Source: Stentor coeruleus (taxonomy: Eukaryota > Ciliophora > Heterotrichea > Heterotrichida > Stentoridae). From it: a stretch of DNA of 64,000 nucleotides. The notes beneath the pieces were generated by a model. The model searched no databases. It worked only from the letters and a program-made list of their open reading frames with translations, and was not told the origin of the DNA. Made by a program: the position numbers and the translations under genes. Shown one piece after another: positions 11,501 through 20,589 of the stretch (within the stretch, counting starts at the first letter, position 1; every line of letters starts with the position of its first letter). The stretch lies in assembly GCA_001970955.1 (NCBI GenBank), contig MPUH01000029.1, forward strand, positions 62,001 to 126,000, in the 5' to 3' direction.

Positions 11501-12243
11501 TTCAACATAGACCCACTAGAAAATATCCATGCATAACCCGCACCTCCCATTACACTCTCATCAGCAGCTCTTAATAACATCCCTGCAAGTACTGGATTTA
11601 CCATAACAACAATAATCCTTGCCCCACTATCTCTAGTCGTACTTTCTAATCTATGAGATAAAGTTGTATAGCTAAAAACATCATCATTATCTAAAATAAG
11701 CTCATCTTTTAACTTAATAGTATTTTCAACAAGCTTTTTAAACTCTTTGGCCATTTGTAGATTATTAAGCTGCTGGTCATAAATCAAAGCTAAATTTTCC
11801 CAATTAAAATTCATAATAAGATCATATAATGCTTTAGCTTCAGGTATATAATTTTGATATGCATATATTGTATTAGGACTTGGGACTTCACCAATTAATG
11901 AGTTTATTGGTCTTTCTAATACTATATGAAGGAAATTATCAATAGATGTTTGTGATGCTAAATATTGGGAATATGATGGATATAAAGAGACATCAAGGAT
12001 TATTTTGATGTTATTGTCTAAGAAGGATTTAGGGATAATCCAGTTATTGTTCATGTTAGAAAGGTTGACTTCTACCCAATAGATGGACAAAGTGGATTTA
12101 GATGATAGGAGAATACCTTGAAGATTAGCTTCGATTTGCTGTTTGAAGATATCACTTGTATACTCAGAAGTAAGTAAACCTATAAAGTTATCTGAGATAA
12201 CTATGTAGATAACTGTTGAAAGGAGGATAGAAAGTGTTTTCAT
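8533..12243 (-). CDS. Receptor-like membrane protein with two periplasmic-binding-type ectodomains
   Basis: Large membrane protein, 1,236 aa. Residues 1-17 look like a signal peptide. About 25-370 and 385-790 read as two successive periplasmic-binding-protein/ANF-receptor type ligand-binding modules; the second is clearer, opening with KICLLYPQTDAQG and GFMLAINQIN as in Leu/Ile/Val-binding and class C GPCR ectodomains, with later IGVIYSDDTTGQG and AYDTAYLLANTI. A hydrophobic segment at about 822-843 (VAIVISIGAFLVIITLGL) is followed by roughly six more between 870 and 1140, with conserved-looking Cys in loops (FVCDHTAQG, CYMQCWGD). The tail is acidic. It resembles ciliate surface proteins with a conserved multi-TM C-terminus rather than a textbook GPCR. 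Likely a chemosensory or amino-acid-type ligand receptor; ligand unknown. No key truncation seen. Confidence 0.8.
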   Translation of the reverse strand: MKTLSILLSTVIYIVISDNFIGLLTSEYTSDIFKQQIEANLQGILLSSKSTLSIYWVEVNLSNMNNNWIIPKSFLDNNIKIILDVSLYPSYSQYLASQTSIDNFLHIVLERPINSLIGEVPSPNTIYAYQNYIPEAKALYDLIMNFNWENLALIYDQQLNNLQMAKEFKKLVENTIKLKDELILDNDDVFSYTTLSHRLESTTRDSGARIIVVMVNPVLAGMLLRAADESVMGGAGYAWIFSSGSMLNIGEIAKNSHADIPPEKYGILKTGAIGLMTPDQVYLDSEPLGTLQALITISNQALLSVTEPNSLTLYDYFLSNYEFPSLPYQLHFDETGIKKVDYFLYNLKNFYANKVGKWDSKKNIFVLDQENIITWPGLSTDVPDDKVPIMKICLLYPQTDAQGKIDPEGELVKKGFMLAINQINTQKLLGDYRVDVTYKDTLLSNSLASVTIKSLASFNILAYVGPYGSDLAKSYARALSAYEDPKPLISYQASESLLSDSTIYSRFLRTVQPDGLQAVAVAMQINVQNWKRIGVIYSDDTTGQGIYTSFQSNVKTLDIIIENPETFRSIFINTNEDGSLSSSTKSRIDDVLSEIVKKQLKIIVYLGNSTISAEIAKQAHKKELYGNDYSWIGSMWLDSTLQKTIEQYYKNDEENIYKVLNGAFGLAYRSPQGDEGKIFESNFKEAYSESYSIFSLLAYDTAYLLANTISGMISKGEDFTSGKELMDSLRAADFVGASGKIKFSEGTNDRSAYGYAIGNMQNKKFINIQVYDPLDPNMFTNVSNTSIIWGGEASKSPSDSWSVNYDCPFAQHMSRVSGQGVAIVISIGAFLVIITLGLSYYSYKKWRQVEMMEIREPVVRNWKDTMAEVQIGVEFFQFIAIAPTFTSLKIVIEAASNIFMLDIMKVAQSSKADYWVLLSAVCALCYAWFILVILIMTNAETWLQKLPMCQRLLSMMNTLFLPFYGNTMFLPSLALLLDVFVCDHTAQGREYVWRDCYMQCWGDKHSPYIAMSAIAIITYEPVAAFSRPLWQQAKTGLNIKIKPFFLLLKTCMQILLIAVGKSLQGISPLAHGIVFSILFTSFTIFTYKLRPFNYGRCNLWEFSSLVAVSYMSILATLSYSGNSSHIGWFVALIVGWALLGAGTIFFQRKYFPNLLVAPAEAKSKRKVYNMLEAQDVSQNEDLSKQEIPSQSLNQDSNNKQNLVLEIRSKSNPVSEEHPKSSESDSDDEVDEGAIPI

Positions 12244-12625
12244 ATTTATTAGAATCTATTGAGGATATTGATTTGAAAATTAACTAATTAGCTGATAAGT
12301 TAAAGAAATGATAAACCTGGAATAATAAACTTATGTGATTTAGAAATTTTTTTTCTGGTTTAGGCTATGAAATATTATGTAATAATATTTTAGTTATATA
12401 AATTAGCGGGTTTTAAGGCTTTATTGCAATTAAAATATATAATTATGTAAGGAATAACAATTTTTACGACAGAGAAAAAGTGATTTTAAGACATTTTTTT
12501 GCATATCAGTCGTTATATTTCTGGGATCTCAATATCCACTTGTCTTAAATATAAATTCATTATACATCATAGCATATATTTACTTTTGTGCAAAAAAAGT
12601 AAAAAAATCACTGGAGAATTTTTTA
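12244..12625. other. Intergenic, minus-strand tandem genes
   Basis: 382 bp between the start of the receptor-like gene and the stop of the coiled-coil gene upstream of it on the minus strand. AT-rich, no open frame or structured element that I can support. Confidence 0.5.
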
Positions 12626-13993
12626 CTAATTAAAGCCTAAATTTTTCTGGTTTATGCCTAAGTTGTTTATTTGGTCTTTTATACTCTCCTCATCCTCTTC
12701 TTTTCTATATTTCTTATAGCTTTCAATCCCAGCCCAGACTTTGGAGATTTTCTCATTCATATTAACAATATCAAGTTTTTCCCTTTCAAGTAATTCACGT
12801 TCTTTTTCATTCTCTTCTTTAAGAATATTCAACTTCTCTATATTACTTCTCATTAACTCTATAAGCTCCTTACACCCTGTAACTCTCATCCAATTCTCTT
12901 CAATATTTCTTTCCTTTTCTAATATCTCAGCTTCCTTCTTTTTAATCCTATTACGTGCTCTTTCCATATAAACTCTGAAATTTTCCTCAAGTTTTTTTAA
13001 ACTTAATTGGTTTACCTTTTCTGATTCAAAAGGTTCGGTGTTTTGTTTTTTCATATGTTTTTCTAAGAGTTTTTTACGTTGTTTTTCGTCATTGGAGACT
13101 TCTTTTTCCATAGCTTTGACGATTTTGGAAAACATGTTTGTGGTTAGTTTGGATTCTGAGATCACTTTTTCAGCTCGTAATATGGAAATTTTGCTTTTGA
13201 GTTGGTCAATTTGTTGGGAAATTTTAGAGATTTCTTCTTCCCCTTGAGCTTTTTCTAATAACCCTTCTAGGATTTTTAATCTTTCTTGTGGGTCTTCAGG
13301 CATATCTTCATCTTCAATGTATTTCCTTGATAGTCCTTCAATTGCTGCTAGGTGTTTTTCCCGCTTTTCCAATTCCTGGTTGAAAACGACTAAGCTTTTA
13401 AGTTTGTCTAAATAGCTTTGTTTTAACTTATCAAGTTCTTCTAGTTGAGATTCCAAGTTAGCTTTTGCTTGTTCGATTACCCTGTTTTTCTTCGCTTGAA
13501 GCTTAATTTCTACATCAAGGGCAATTTCTCTTCTAATCTTCATTATATCATGACCACAATCCATAATACTATTCTCTATAAAAGTTGTCTCTCTAAAATC
13601 ATATGGCACTTCTGCACTACTCAACATCGCTTCAAAACTCTCACCTCCAATTTGCAAGATACATTTTTTCCCATTCAACACCCCTTTAATATTCTGTACA
13701 AGTTGAAGAAGTTCACTTTTACTATAAACAACTTTTTTCACAGATCTATATTTATCACTCAAAAAATCTTCAACTACCATAGCTGTTCTATCAAACTGTA
13801 AAGCTAGCATTTCAACTTTTTTCTCAAACTCGTCTGGGATATCTAAACTTGAATCATCTGAATCTTTATCTAGCCAATTTGTTGTTATTAATGACATTCG
13901 AGCTTGGCGTTCAATTGATGTATCTGGAATCCCTTCCATCATTTGTTGTAGGGCAAAGTTCAGCCGGTCAATTTGGTCTGTGACTTCTTCCAT
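12626..13993 (-). CDS. Coiled-coil protein, 455 aa
   Basis: Start ATG in the context ATTAAATATG. Residues 1-110 are acidic and helical (EEVTDQIDRLNFALQQMMEG); about 110-145 form a possible small globular part (VLNGKKCILQIGGESFEAML); from about 150 to 440 the sequence is dominated by heptad-like Glu/Lys/Leu coiled coil (for example LEKERNIEENWMRV). No motor, kinase or membrane segment. Probably structural, of cytoskeletal or basal-body type by analogy, but no family is recognised. It shares a 39-bp divergent promoter gap with the + gene at 14033, so the two may be co-regulated. Confidence 0.75.
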   Translation of the reverse strand: MEEVTDQIDRLNFALQQMMEGIPDTSIERQARMSLITTNWLDKDSDDSSLDIPDEFEKKVEMLALQFDRTAMVVEDFLSDKYRSVKKVVYSKSELLQLVQNIKGVLNGKKCILQIGGESFEAMLSSAEVPYDFRETTFIENSIMDCGHDIMKIRREIALDVEIKLQAKKNRVIEQAKANLESQLEELDKLKQSYLDKLKSLVVFNQELEKREKHLAAIEGLSRKYIEDEDMPEDPQERLKILEGLLEKAQGEEEISKISQQIDQLKSKISILRAEKVISESKLTTNMFSKIVKAMEKEVSNDEKQRKKLLEKHMKKQNTEPFESEKVNQLSLKKLEENFRVYMERARNRIKKKEAEILEKERNIEENWMRVTGCKELIELMRSNIEKLNILKEENEKERELLEREKLDIVNMNEKISKVWAGIESYKKYRKEEDEESIKDQINNLGINQKNLGFN

Positions 13994-14032
13994 ATTTAAT
14001 TAGATATTGCATTACTAATTTTTTTAGTACAA
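13994..14032. promoter_or_regulatory. 39-bp divergent promoter gap
   Basis: Only 39 bp separate the start codons of the minus-strand coiled-coil gene (13993) and the + strand gene (14033). The gap is almost entirely A and T. Both 5' untranslated regions and any promoter must fit here or inside the opposite coding region. Confidence 0.6.
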
Positions 14033-14641
14033 ATGGAGAAGAAAATCAGCAGATTAGAAGATGGAAATTTTGTAGGAAATGAAGATTGGACTAGATTTTG
14101 TTGTGAGGATATGAATAATTATCAGATTCCTATTGGAAAAAACTATCAAGGTGTGGAAGAAAGCAATAGGAAGGAGGAGGTAAAAGTTATGGGAAAGCGT
14201 GGGAGGAAGAGAATTAGGCCTTATAATCCGATTAAAACAGAGATTATGGATAAATTTTGGTTTAGAGGGTTTCGTGAGTTTATGAAGATAAATTATTTTG
14301 ATATCAACACGTATTTGGATGATGAAGATTTTTGGTATAAATTTTTGAGTGCACAAGGAACTCCTGGGAAAAAAAGTCCTTACCTGAGCTATAGTAAAGC
14401 GTATAAAGCAAGTCTTTTCTCCTCAAATACCTTTTCTAAATATTTTATAGCTTGGGCGTGGTTTTTTGGGCATATGAAATTACAAAAAAAAAAATTTAAA
14501 GGAAGCTGGGAACTTTATTACCATTACCTACTCACAGAACTAGTAGAAAACTGCAAACAAGGTGTAAGCAATGAGGATTTATTATACACGAACGGAATTA
14601 TGAGCATTATTTATAACAAGCATATAATAAATCCACTTTGA
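14033..14641 (+). CDS. Unrecognised protein with AT-hook-like basic motif, 202 aa
   Basis: Open frame, ATG to TGA. The middle holds a strongly basic motif, KRGRKRIRPYNPIKTEIMDKF (about residues 56-76), whose RGRKR core resembles an AT-hook or nuclear localisation signal. The C-terminal half is rich in aromatic residues (YLDDEDFWYKFLSAQ, FIAWAWFFGHMKLQKK) and looks folded and helical; hydrophobicity is not long enough for a clear membrane span. I recognise no family. A DNA-binding or nuclear role is an inference from the basic motif only. Divergent from the coiled-coil gene with a 39-bp gap. Confidence 0.65.
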   Translation: MEKKISRLEDGNFVGNEDWTRFCCEDMNNYQIPIGKNYQGVEESNRKEEVKVMGKRGRKRIRPYNPIKTEIMDKFWFRGFREFMKINYFDINTYLDDEDFWYKFLSAQGTPGKKSPYLSYSKAYKASLFSSNTFSKYFIAWAWFFGHMKLQKKKFKGSWELYYHYLLTELVENCKQGVSNEDLLYTNGIMSIIYNKHIINPL

Positions 14642-14765
14642 ATTTAATATTCATTCTTTATCCATAATTTTACAATCCATCATCATCATTAATACCATAA
14701 AAAACAATAAAAATCGATTTTAAGTATTAATTATATTGAATTATTAACGAATTTTATCCTATAAT

Positions 14766-15848
14766 TCACATATCATTAAGAGAAACTTCATTTTCAAAGT
14801 CTATTTGGCCTATTAATTGTCTTAACGATGCATCAAATTCTGAATTAGACCCAAGCGATTCTTCTAAAGGTCTTATGACCATATTTTGCTGAAAGCTCAG
14901 TTCTTCTATAATCTGTAAGTCGCTCAAACTATCATGATGTTTATTTTTCTCATTATCAATCTCAATTGCTGTACTAATCTCGCTTTCTGAAGGATTTTCT
15001 TTATTATTAATAGCTTTTAATACTTCTTTAACTTGTTCAACATCAATTCTATGGTTTTTTTGCAAACTTTCAATTTCTGTGAAAAATTTTTCTTGAAGTT
15101 CTTGAACCACTTCTAAAAACTGTTTTTTCAAAGCTCGCATTTTATTTGAATTTTCTATGTCTCGGTGTTTTAATTGTTTTTCATACATTTCGGTAATGAT
15201 TTGTAGTTTTTCATTAAACCTTTTCTGTTGTTCTTCAAATTCAAAGTTTTTTTCCATGATGATTTTTTGTAAACTACTTGATGAGGACTTGTTTGATTTT
15301 TGGGCAAAGAGCATTTCTAGGTCGTTTTTCATTTTAGTGATTTTTTGTTCGTGTCTTTCATGGAGTTCTTGTATTTGGATTGCATGTTTGTGGTTTGTTT
15401 CACATAGTCTGGAGGTTAGAATTGATATTGTTTCATTTGCGAGCTTTAGCTGATTACTCATGATTTGTATTTCTTGGTTCAGTCTATTGATGTTGTTTAG
15501 GTATTTTTTACCCATAGGAATATTGTCAGATTGATCTTTTTCTAGGGATACTGAGTCTATTGAGGTTTCTTGGTATTTTTGATGTAGGGAATTGAACTTT
15601 AAAGGGTAGTTAATTGGAGAATTCGCTTTAACTTCAGTTGGGATTGAGTCTTTATATGGACTTTCACCTGGAGAACTGATTGTTTTACGATGGGTCTTAG
15701 GAAAAATTTTAGGATACAAATTATTGCTGTGGCCAAGCTGTTGCCGGGATAGGGTATCGATATGAGCATTTCCCAGTTCAAAATNGCTGTGGCCAAGCTG
15801 TTGCCGGGATAGGGTATCGATATGAGCATTTCCCAGTTCAAAATTCAT
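14766..15848 (-). CDS. Coiled-coil protein, distorted by an assembly duplication
   Basis: The printed frame is 360 aa but includes a 20-codon duplication made by an N base and a repeated 59-nt block (15726-15784 and 15786-15844), so the same 19 residues from FELGNAHID onward appear twice near the N-terminus. Removing one copy plus the N keeps the frame and leaves about 340 aa. Residues beyond about 80 form a long coiled coil (EIQIMSNQLKLANETISILTS; QKRFNEKLQIITEMYEKQLK), and the last 70 residues are acidic. No catalytic domain. Likely a cytoskeletal or centriolar/ciliary scaffold protein by general similarity; not assigned to a family. Confidence 0.7.
   Translation of the reverse strand: MNFELGNAHIDTLSRQQLGHSXFELGNAHIDTLSRQQLGHSNNLYPKIFPKTHRKTISSPGESPYKDSIPTEVKANSPINYPLKFNSLHQKYQETSIDSVSLEKDQSDNIPMGKKYLNNINRLNQEIQIMSNQLKLANETISILTSRLCETNHKHAIQIQELHERHEQKITKMKNDLEMLFAQKSNKSSSSSLQKIIMEKNFEFEEQQKRFNEKLQIITEMYEKQLKHRDIENSNKMRALKKQFLEVVQELQEKFFTEIESLQKNHRIDVEQVKEVLKAINNKENPSESEISTAIEIDNEKNKHHDSLSDLQIIEELSFQQNMVIRPLEESLGSNSEFDASLRQLIGQIDFENEVSLNDM
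15726..15844. repeat. 59-nt direct duplication around N (assembly join)
   Basis: Two identical 59-nt copies, 15726-15784 and 15786-15844, are separated only by the N at 15785. This is what results when two overlapping contigs are scaffolded end to end instead of merged. It lies in the N-terminal coding part of the minus-strand coiled-coil gene and keeps frame by chance (60 nt). Confidence 0.9.
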
Positions 15849-16039
15849 TAGAAATAACTTTTAATATTAACTCCATTATTCCTTACAACCAAAAATATCA
15901 AACCAAATCCTTGCCTAACATAAAAATCGCTATTCCCATCCAAAAAAATCCTAAACCCTTTAATTTCCAAGCTTTCAAAAAACCTAAATCTCATATAAAT
16001 CTCTAACATCAAAACTATCCGCATATTATTTTATCTAAT

Positions 16040-16501
16040 CTAATCTTGCGCTGCAATATCTTCGAAATTCTGTGTTCCAACTAAATCTGGGACTTCATCA
16101 TCAGCTTGTGCAGGCTTACCAGCAGTCAAAAATTCTTTCAAAAACTCAATCTTTTTATCTCCTAACTGAGGAATAATCCCTGGCATAAGATCTCTTAAGC
16201 TTTTAACTTCACTTTTGCCATTAATCACAAAGAAGTTGTCTCTGATGTTTCCTTCAATTTGTGGATTTTCGAAATGAAGAACAGTGTTGTCATCTTGGAA
16301 AAAGTTGACTTCGTCTATACCTGGCAATGGTTGGACACCTAATTTTTTGATTGCAGATTTTACTTTCTTGTCATCAACTTGATTTGCTTTATGAGGAACT
16401 TTGTTCTTTTTGCGCATAGAGCCTTTACCACCAATACGTAGATTGTCGCCGAATTTCGCCGCGAGTTTTTTTCTTGCTTCAATCACTTCTGGGTCTTCCA
16501 T
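16040..16501 (-). CDS. BTF3: Nascent polypeptide-associated complex beta subunit (BTF3)
   Basis: NAC-beta, which pairs with NAC-alpha on the ribosome next to the exit tunnel to shield nascent chains and control signal-recognition-particle access. 153 aa, the family size. The N-terminus carries the basic ribosome-binding part (GGKGSMRKKNKVPHKA, a version of the RRK-x(n)-KK region) and residues about 45-110 are the NAC domain (VKSAIKKLGVQPLPGIDEVN, then NTVLHFENPQIEGN and FFVINGKSEVKSLRDLMPGI). The tail is acidic and variable, as usual. Start ATG is the first residue of EDPEVIEARKKLAAKFG, matching other family members. No sign of change in key residues. Confidence 0.95.
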   Translation of the reverse strand: MEDPEVIEARKKLAAKFGDNLRIGGKGSMRKKNKVPHKANQVDDKKVKSAIKKLGVQPLPGIDEVNFFQDDNTVLHFENPQIEGNIRDNFFVINGKSEVKSLRDLMPGIIPQLGDKKIEFLKEFLTAGKPAQADDEVPDLVGTQNFEDIAAQD

Positions 16502-17090
16502 ATTATATAGACCACAATTAGATGGTTTGATGATTTTATGGGAAATTATTTTTTGGAAGAATTATTGGCATTTTTACAATTTTGTGAGGTAGTTTTTTCC
16601 TTTTATGATAAATAATATATATAAAATCATGTGCAAATCCTAATTAAATCGTAACTTAATTCTAATCCTAAAGTTTTTAAACACCCGCTATTACACATTT
16701 TTCTTCTAAACCTTAATCTCTATCTTAAAAAAAAATATTATACAACATCAACAAAATAAGAAAATTAATATGTAAAAACTCTATAAACTTAATACAATAA
16801 AAAAATAGTCTTTATAAGAACAAAACCACAAATTTATTATCAATTTTCCTTCATTATTCTAAAAAATAATGTTACCCAATCCTAGAACCAATACACGATT
16901 CTTAAATTTTCCATCATTTTTGTAAGAATAAAAATTATCAAATAAATAAAAAAATATAGGCTTGTGATTGATAAAAACTACCTAACCTCATAAAAAAAAC
17001 TATCCCTTTCTTCCTTTAAAAAAGGTAAATTTTTATATTGATAAACTTAAAATTTTCCTTTTCAAAGGCTAATGGTTAATAATAAGCTTA
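16502..17090. promoter_or_regulatory. Divergent intergenic region, NAC-beta / kinase
   Basis: 589 bp between divergent start codons. The first ~80 bp (next to the minus gene) are G/T-rich on the + strand, the rest A/C-rich, following the flank-skew rule. No gene seen. Confidence 0.5.
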
Positions 17091-18323
17091 ATGAAAGATA
17101 AGTTTATTCAAGAACTTGGAAACCAATTCGCGATTTTGTCTCAACTTGGTAGAGGCGCTTTCAGTAAGGTGTATGAATGCATAAATATCTCTACTAAAAA
17201 ACTTGTAGCTGTTAAAATCATGAGAAAATATAAACTGACAACAAAGCAGCTATATTTTGCTGAACAAGAATCGCATATTCTTCAAAAACTTAATCATCCA
17301 AATATAGTAAAATTATATGGGGTTTATAGTACTGGATCTTTTCTAGCTATAGAAATGGAATGCCTAAAGGAAAAATCTCTTGCTGAACTTATAAGAAAAA
17401 GGTCTTTAACTGAAGAAGAGTCATCAATCATAATGCAAACAATTTTTAAAGCGGTTTATTATATGCATAAATCACATATTATTCATAGAGACTTAAAACC
17501 AGAAAATTTAATTTTTGCTAACAAGGATTTAGGCTCTTTAAAAATTGCTGACTTTGGGCTAAGTACTGAGTTTGAACTTGGGGAACAACTTGACACACAA
17601 GTTGGGACAATTATTTATATGGCCCCTGAACAAATCAATTGCAAAAAGTATAGCGAAACTGCTGATATTTGGAGTTGTGGAATGATTATGTATTATTTAC
17701 TTACAAATACACATCCTATATATGTGAGTGGAGATAATTTGGATAAATTTAAAGACAAAATGAATAATATTAGATGGAATTTTACGAATAATGTGTCGGA
17801 TATGGCTAAAGATCTTTTTTTTAGATGTGTGAAAAGTAATCCAATAGAAAGATATAGCGCAGCATTAGCACTTAATCACCCTTGGATAAACTACTGTAAC
17901 AATCGTATCCCAATGACACACTTAGAAGAAATCCGTTTACACCAAGACAAACTTAAAATCAAAATGCTTTGTATTGCGACTATTTTCCTAACAAATATCG
18001 CTTTAAAATCTAACACCACTCCAAAAATTTGTATAAGCACCTTTAATGAGCCGCCATCTGAAAAAATATCTTTAATAAAACCAAGAAATAATTTAACTAG
18101 TCTTCATATACCAAGAAGGAAACCAAAAAATAATGCAAATACATTAAAAATATCAAGTGATAATACATCATTATTAGGATGCGATTTACCGAAAGGTAAT
18201 AATATTACAAGGAGTATGGGGAATTTAAGGTTTACAAGGAATAATTTTAATAAAGGAATATATTTATGTCCTATTAACAAAAAGAAAAGCCCTAGAAGCG
18301 CTGATAGATTAAGTTTTGTATAG
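17091..18323 (+). CDS. CAMK-like serine/threonine protein kinase
   Basis: Protein kinase, 410 aa. The kinase domain covers about residues 12-275 and keeps the catalytic set: glycine loop GRGAFSKV (20-27), Lys42 in AVKIM, HRDLKPEN with Asp134, DFG at 154-156, and MAPE with a GT-x-x-YMAPE activation end. Subdomain features (LHP-N-IV-L, HPWI at the end) place it nearest to calcium/calmodulin-dependent and calcium-dependent kinases, a family greatly expanded in ciliates. There are no EF-hands; the 135-residue tail is polar, basic and likely disordered, with a possible autoinhibitory or targeting role (inference). Substrate unknown. Confidence 0.9.
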   Translation: MKDKFIQELGNQFAILSQLGRGAFSKVYECINISTKKLVAVKIMRKYKLTTKQLYFAEQESHILQKLNHPNIVKLYGVYSTGSFLAIEMECLKEKSLAELIRKRSLTEEESSIIMQTIFKAVYYMHKSHIIHRDLKPENLIFANKDLGSLKIADFGLSTEFELGEQLDTQVGTIIYMAPEQINCKKYSETADIWSCGMIMYYLLTNTHPIYVSGDNLDKFKDKMNNIRWNFTNNVSDMAKDLFFRCVKSNPIERYSAALALNHPWINYCNNRIPMTHLEEIRLHQDKLKIKMLCIATIFLTNIALKSNTTPKICISTFNEPPSEKISLIKPRNNLTSLHIPRRKPKNNANTLKISSDNTSLLGCDLPKGNNITRSMGNLRFTRNNFNKGIYLCPINKKKSPRSADRLSFV

Positions 18324-18714
18324 TGACCATCGGGCTATTAATCATAAATTGAATATAAAAGTTTATTTATAATTTGAGTTTAGATTATAATGATTGAAGT
18401 TGGTTGGATGAAAGTATTTTGCGAATTATTCTTGTTGTTGCAGGATTGTGTTATAAACATATTTGAATATACATAAAAGATATAATTTTTTTTTTTAAAA
18501 GAGTGCTTGAATATGTAAATCCTTTCAGTTTTATATTTAATATTATCATGCATTTATATAAACTATCTTTACATTTATATGCTTAACACCCTAACACCCA
18601 GTCTTAATAAAAAAAAATTACCCAATAATTCAGTCTAACACCTAAAATTACACCCTCTCTTAAAAAAAATACCCAATAAAAACATAAAATTTCTACCTTA
18701 AAAAACTACTTACA
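18324..18714. other. Convergent intergenic region
   Basis: 391 bp between converging stops. The left part is G/T-leaning and the right part A/C-rich on the + strand, so each gene is followed by G/T-rich DNA on its own sense strand. Contains A and T runs; no gene or hairpin terminator that I can support. Confidence 0.5.
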
Positions 18715-19527
18715 TTAAAGCATTAGTATTTCTTTCCTTGTCATAGGTTTTCTCGAAGCTGTCTGTGGTCTAGACACATTTCCAATAAAAGTCCCTTTAT
18801 TAGTTTTTTTCTCTTCAATAATCATTCTTATCCCATTCTGTCTCTCTAAAAGTTTCCTAAGATTCATTTCCTTTTTCAACCTCAGTTTCTCCGATTTACT
18901 GATTTCCTGCTCTTGTTCTTTTATTTCTAATGCAAAAGCGTTCATAACCTTTCTCCCATGCTCTCTAACATTATTATTCTTCCCTAAATAACTTTGTAAC
19001 ATAAGTTCCCTTCGTCTATTTGATAAAATCAGATTAAAAGGTAAGTCTCTAAACTCTTTAAATACATCTTCATTACTAAGGTCTTTAAAAAAACTTATCA
19101 ACGCATTGTTTTCAGAACCATTTTGCTTTATTATCCTTATAAACTCATCAAATTCTATTAGCCCTGAACCATTTGAATCAACTTTTGCTATCATTTCTCT
19201 AACTTGTTCTTTGTTTTCAACAAGGCCTAAAGCTAATAAAGGTTCATAAAGTTCATCAATACCTAAAGCTCCTGAACCATCTTTGTCGAGTTCTTTGAAA
19301 ATTGCCCTGATTTTTGCTCGTTCTTTACTACTAAGATCTATGAATTCACCTTTTCCATGTTTTTTCATCCATTCGTTGTTATCGAAATGATGCACGGTTT
19401 TGAGATTGTTTTCATGGGAAAGCTTTCTGAACTTGAAATTTACTTTTTTAAGATTGAATGGGTCATTACCTAATGCTACACTGTGCTTTCTGTGTAAGTT
19501 TACAAATGATAATAGTGGATCTTCCAT
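18715..19527 (-). CDS. EF-hand calcium-binding protein, 270 aa
   Basis: Contains two adjacent canonical EF-hands in the middle: loops DKDGSGALGIDE and DSNGSGLIEFDE (about residues 75-125), each with Asp/Asn/Ser at positions 1, 3 and 5, Gly at 6 and Glu at 12, so calcium binding is expected. The N-terminal 55 residues are basic and unstructured; the C-terminal half is a charged helix (ALEIKEQEQEISKSEKLRLK) that may form a coiled coil. This arrangement, calmodulin-like pair plus charged tail, is common in ciliate cortical and ciliary proteins but I cannot name an ortholog. Start ATG follows CTTA. Confidence 0.85.
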   Translation of the reverse strand: MEDPLLSFVNLHRKHSVALGNDPFNLKKVNFKFRKLSHENNLKTVHHFDNNEWMKKHGKGEFIDLSSKERAKIRAIFKELDKDGSGALGIDELYEPLLALGLVENKEQVREMIAKVDSNGSGLIEFDEFIRIIKQNGSENNALISFFKDLSNEDVFKEFRDLPFNLILSNRRRELMLQSYLGKNNNVREHGRKVMNAFALEIKEQEQEISKSEKLRLKKEMNLRKLLERQNGIRMIIEEKKTNKGTFIGNVSRPQTASRKPMTRKEILML

Positions 19528-19711
19528 TAAGTTAGGGTATAATTATAATAGAGTTTTATTTTATTAGAAGATGAAGATGATGGTTGGGTTTAATGATATG
19601 GATTGTGATAGGCTATGGAAAGTGTGATTAGATTTTGAATTAGGTTTTGAGGTTCGGGAAATATGATGAGTTATAGGATTGGTTTCTTAAAGATAGGGTT
19701 TTTAATGCTTG

Positions 19712-19932
19712 AGGGTTCAGTGGTTATGAAGTTTCAATTAAACTATGATGAAAATATGAAGATTTTTATGGGTAAATTAATTTTTGTTGNTTTTATATGG
19801 AAATTATGAGGTTTTTAAGAGATTTGGATGAATTTTAGTTTTTTTGTTAGGCTTAGGGTTCAGTGGTTATGAAGTTTCAATTAAACTATGATGAAAATAT
19901 GAAGATTTTTATGGGTAAATTAATTTTTGTTG
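19712..19932. repeat. 78-nt direct duplication around N (assembly join)
   Basis: Identical 78-nt copies at 19712-19789 and 19855-19932. The first ends exactly at the N (19790); the second is preceded by 64 nt that do not match. This fits two contigs sharing an end, the second with an extra, possibly erroneous, head. Confidence 0.85.
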
Positions 19933-20589
19933 AAGTATCTTTAATGTTGGGATAGGATTTAAGTAAATATATGCAGCGTGGGCGTATACAAAAATAAAAT
20001 CCCACTCACATTTACAAGTTTAACCTAATTCTAACTTTAAAAAAATTAATAAAAGCATATCATTCTTTCTTCTCTATCAACAAAAAAATTCAAAATTAAA
20101 AACCCAGCAATCCCTAAAATCAAAACCCTGAAACCTTCTAAACTGTATCTTAAATAAAACCCATAAACCAAATAAAATCTCCTTGCTTTACTTAAAAAAA
20201 TCTTTAATTTTCTCTATAAAGTTTTGAAAAATTATCATTTCCAATCTAAAATTGTATAAACTTTAAATAGAACTGAACAGTTAAATTTTCTACTCCAGTA
20301 TCCTCTTATTCAGAAAATACAGGGGAAATTATCTTGGTTTCTTGACTTGATAATATTTAAAAGCCCCCAATTCCTACTTATTCAAGAAATTCAAGTAAAT
20401 TTATTTTATACTTTCATGATAATATTGAAAATATATGATTATCTAAGGTCAAATTTTATAGTCCACATAATTGGAATTGAGTACCCAGATTATGGTATTT
20501 ATTCAAAGAGAATCTGATGTTTGAAAAGTCTTTCAAGATACTGAGATCATAGTTTATTATTTATTTGAAAAGCCCAAGTTTCTTTGTCT

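Noticed and set aside
12741-13801. Several + strand frames of 69-118 codons
   Set aside because: Antisense shadows of the coiled-coil gene on the minus strand; Phe/Ser/Leu-rich translation typical of reversed Lys/Glu-rich coding DNA.
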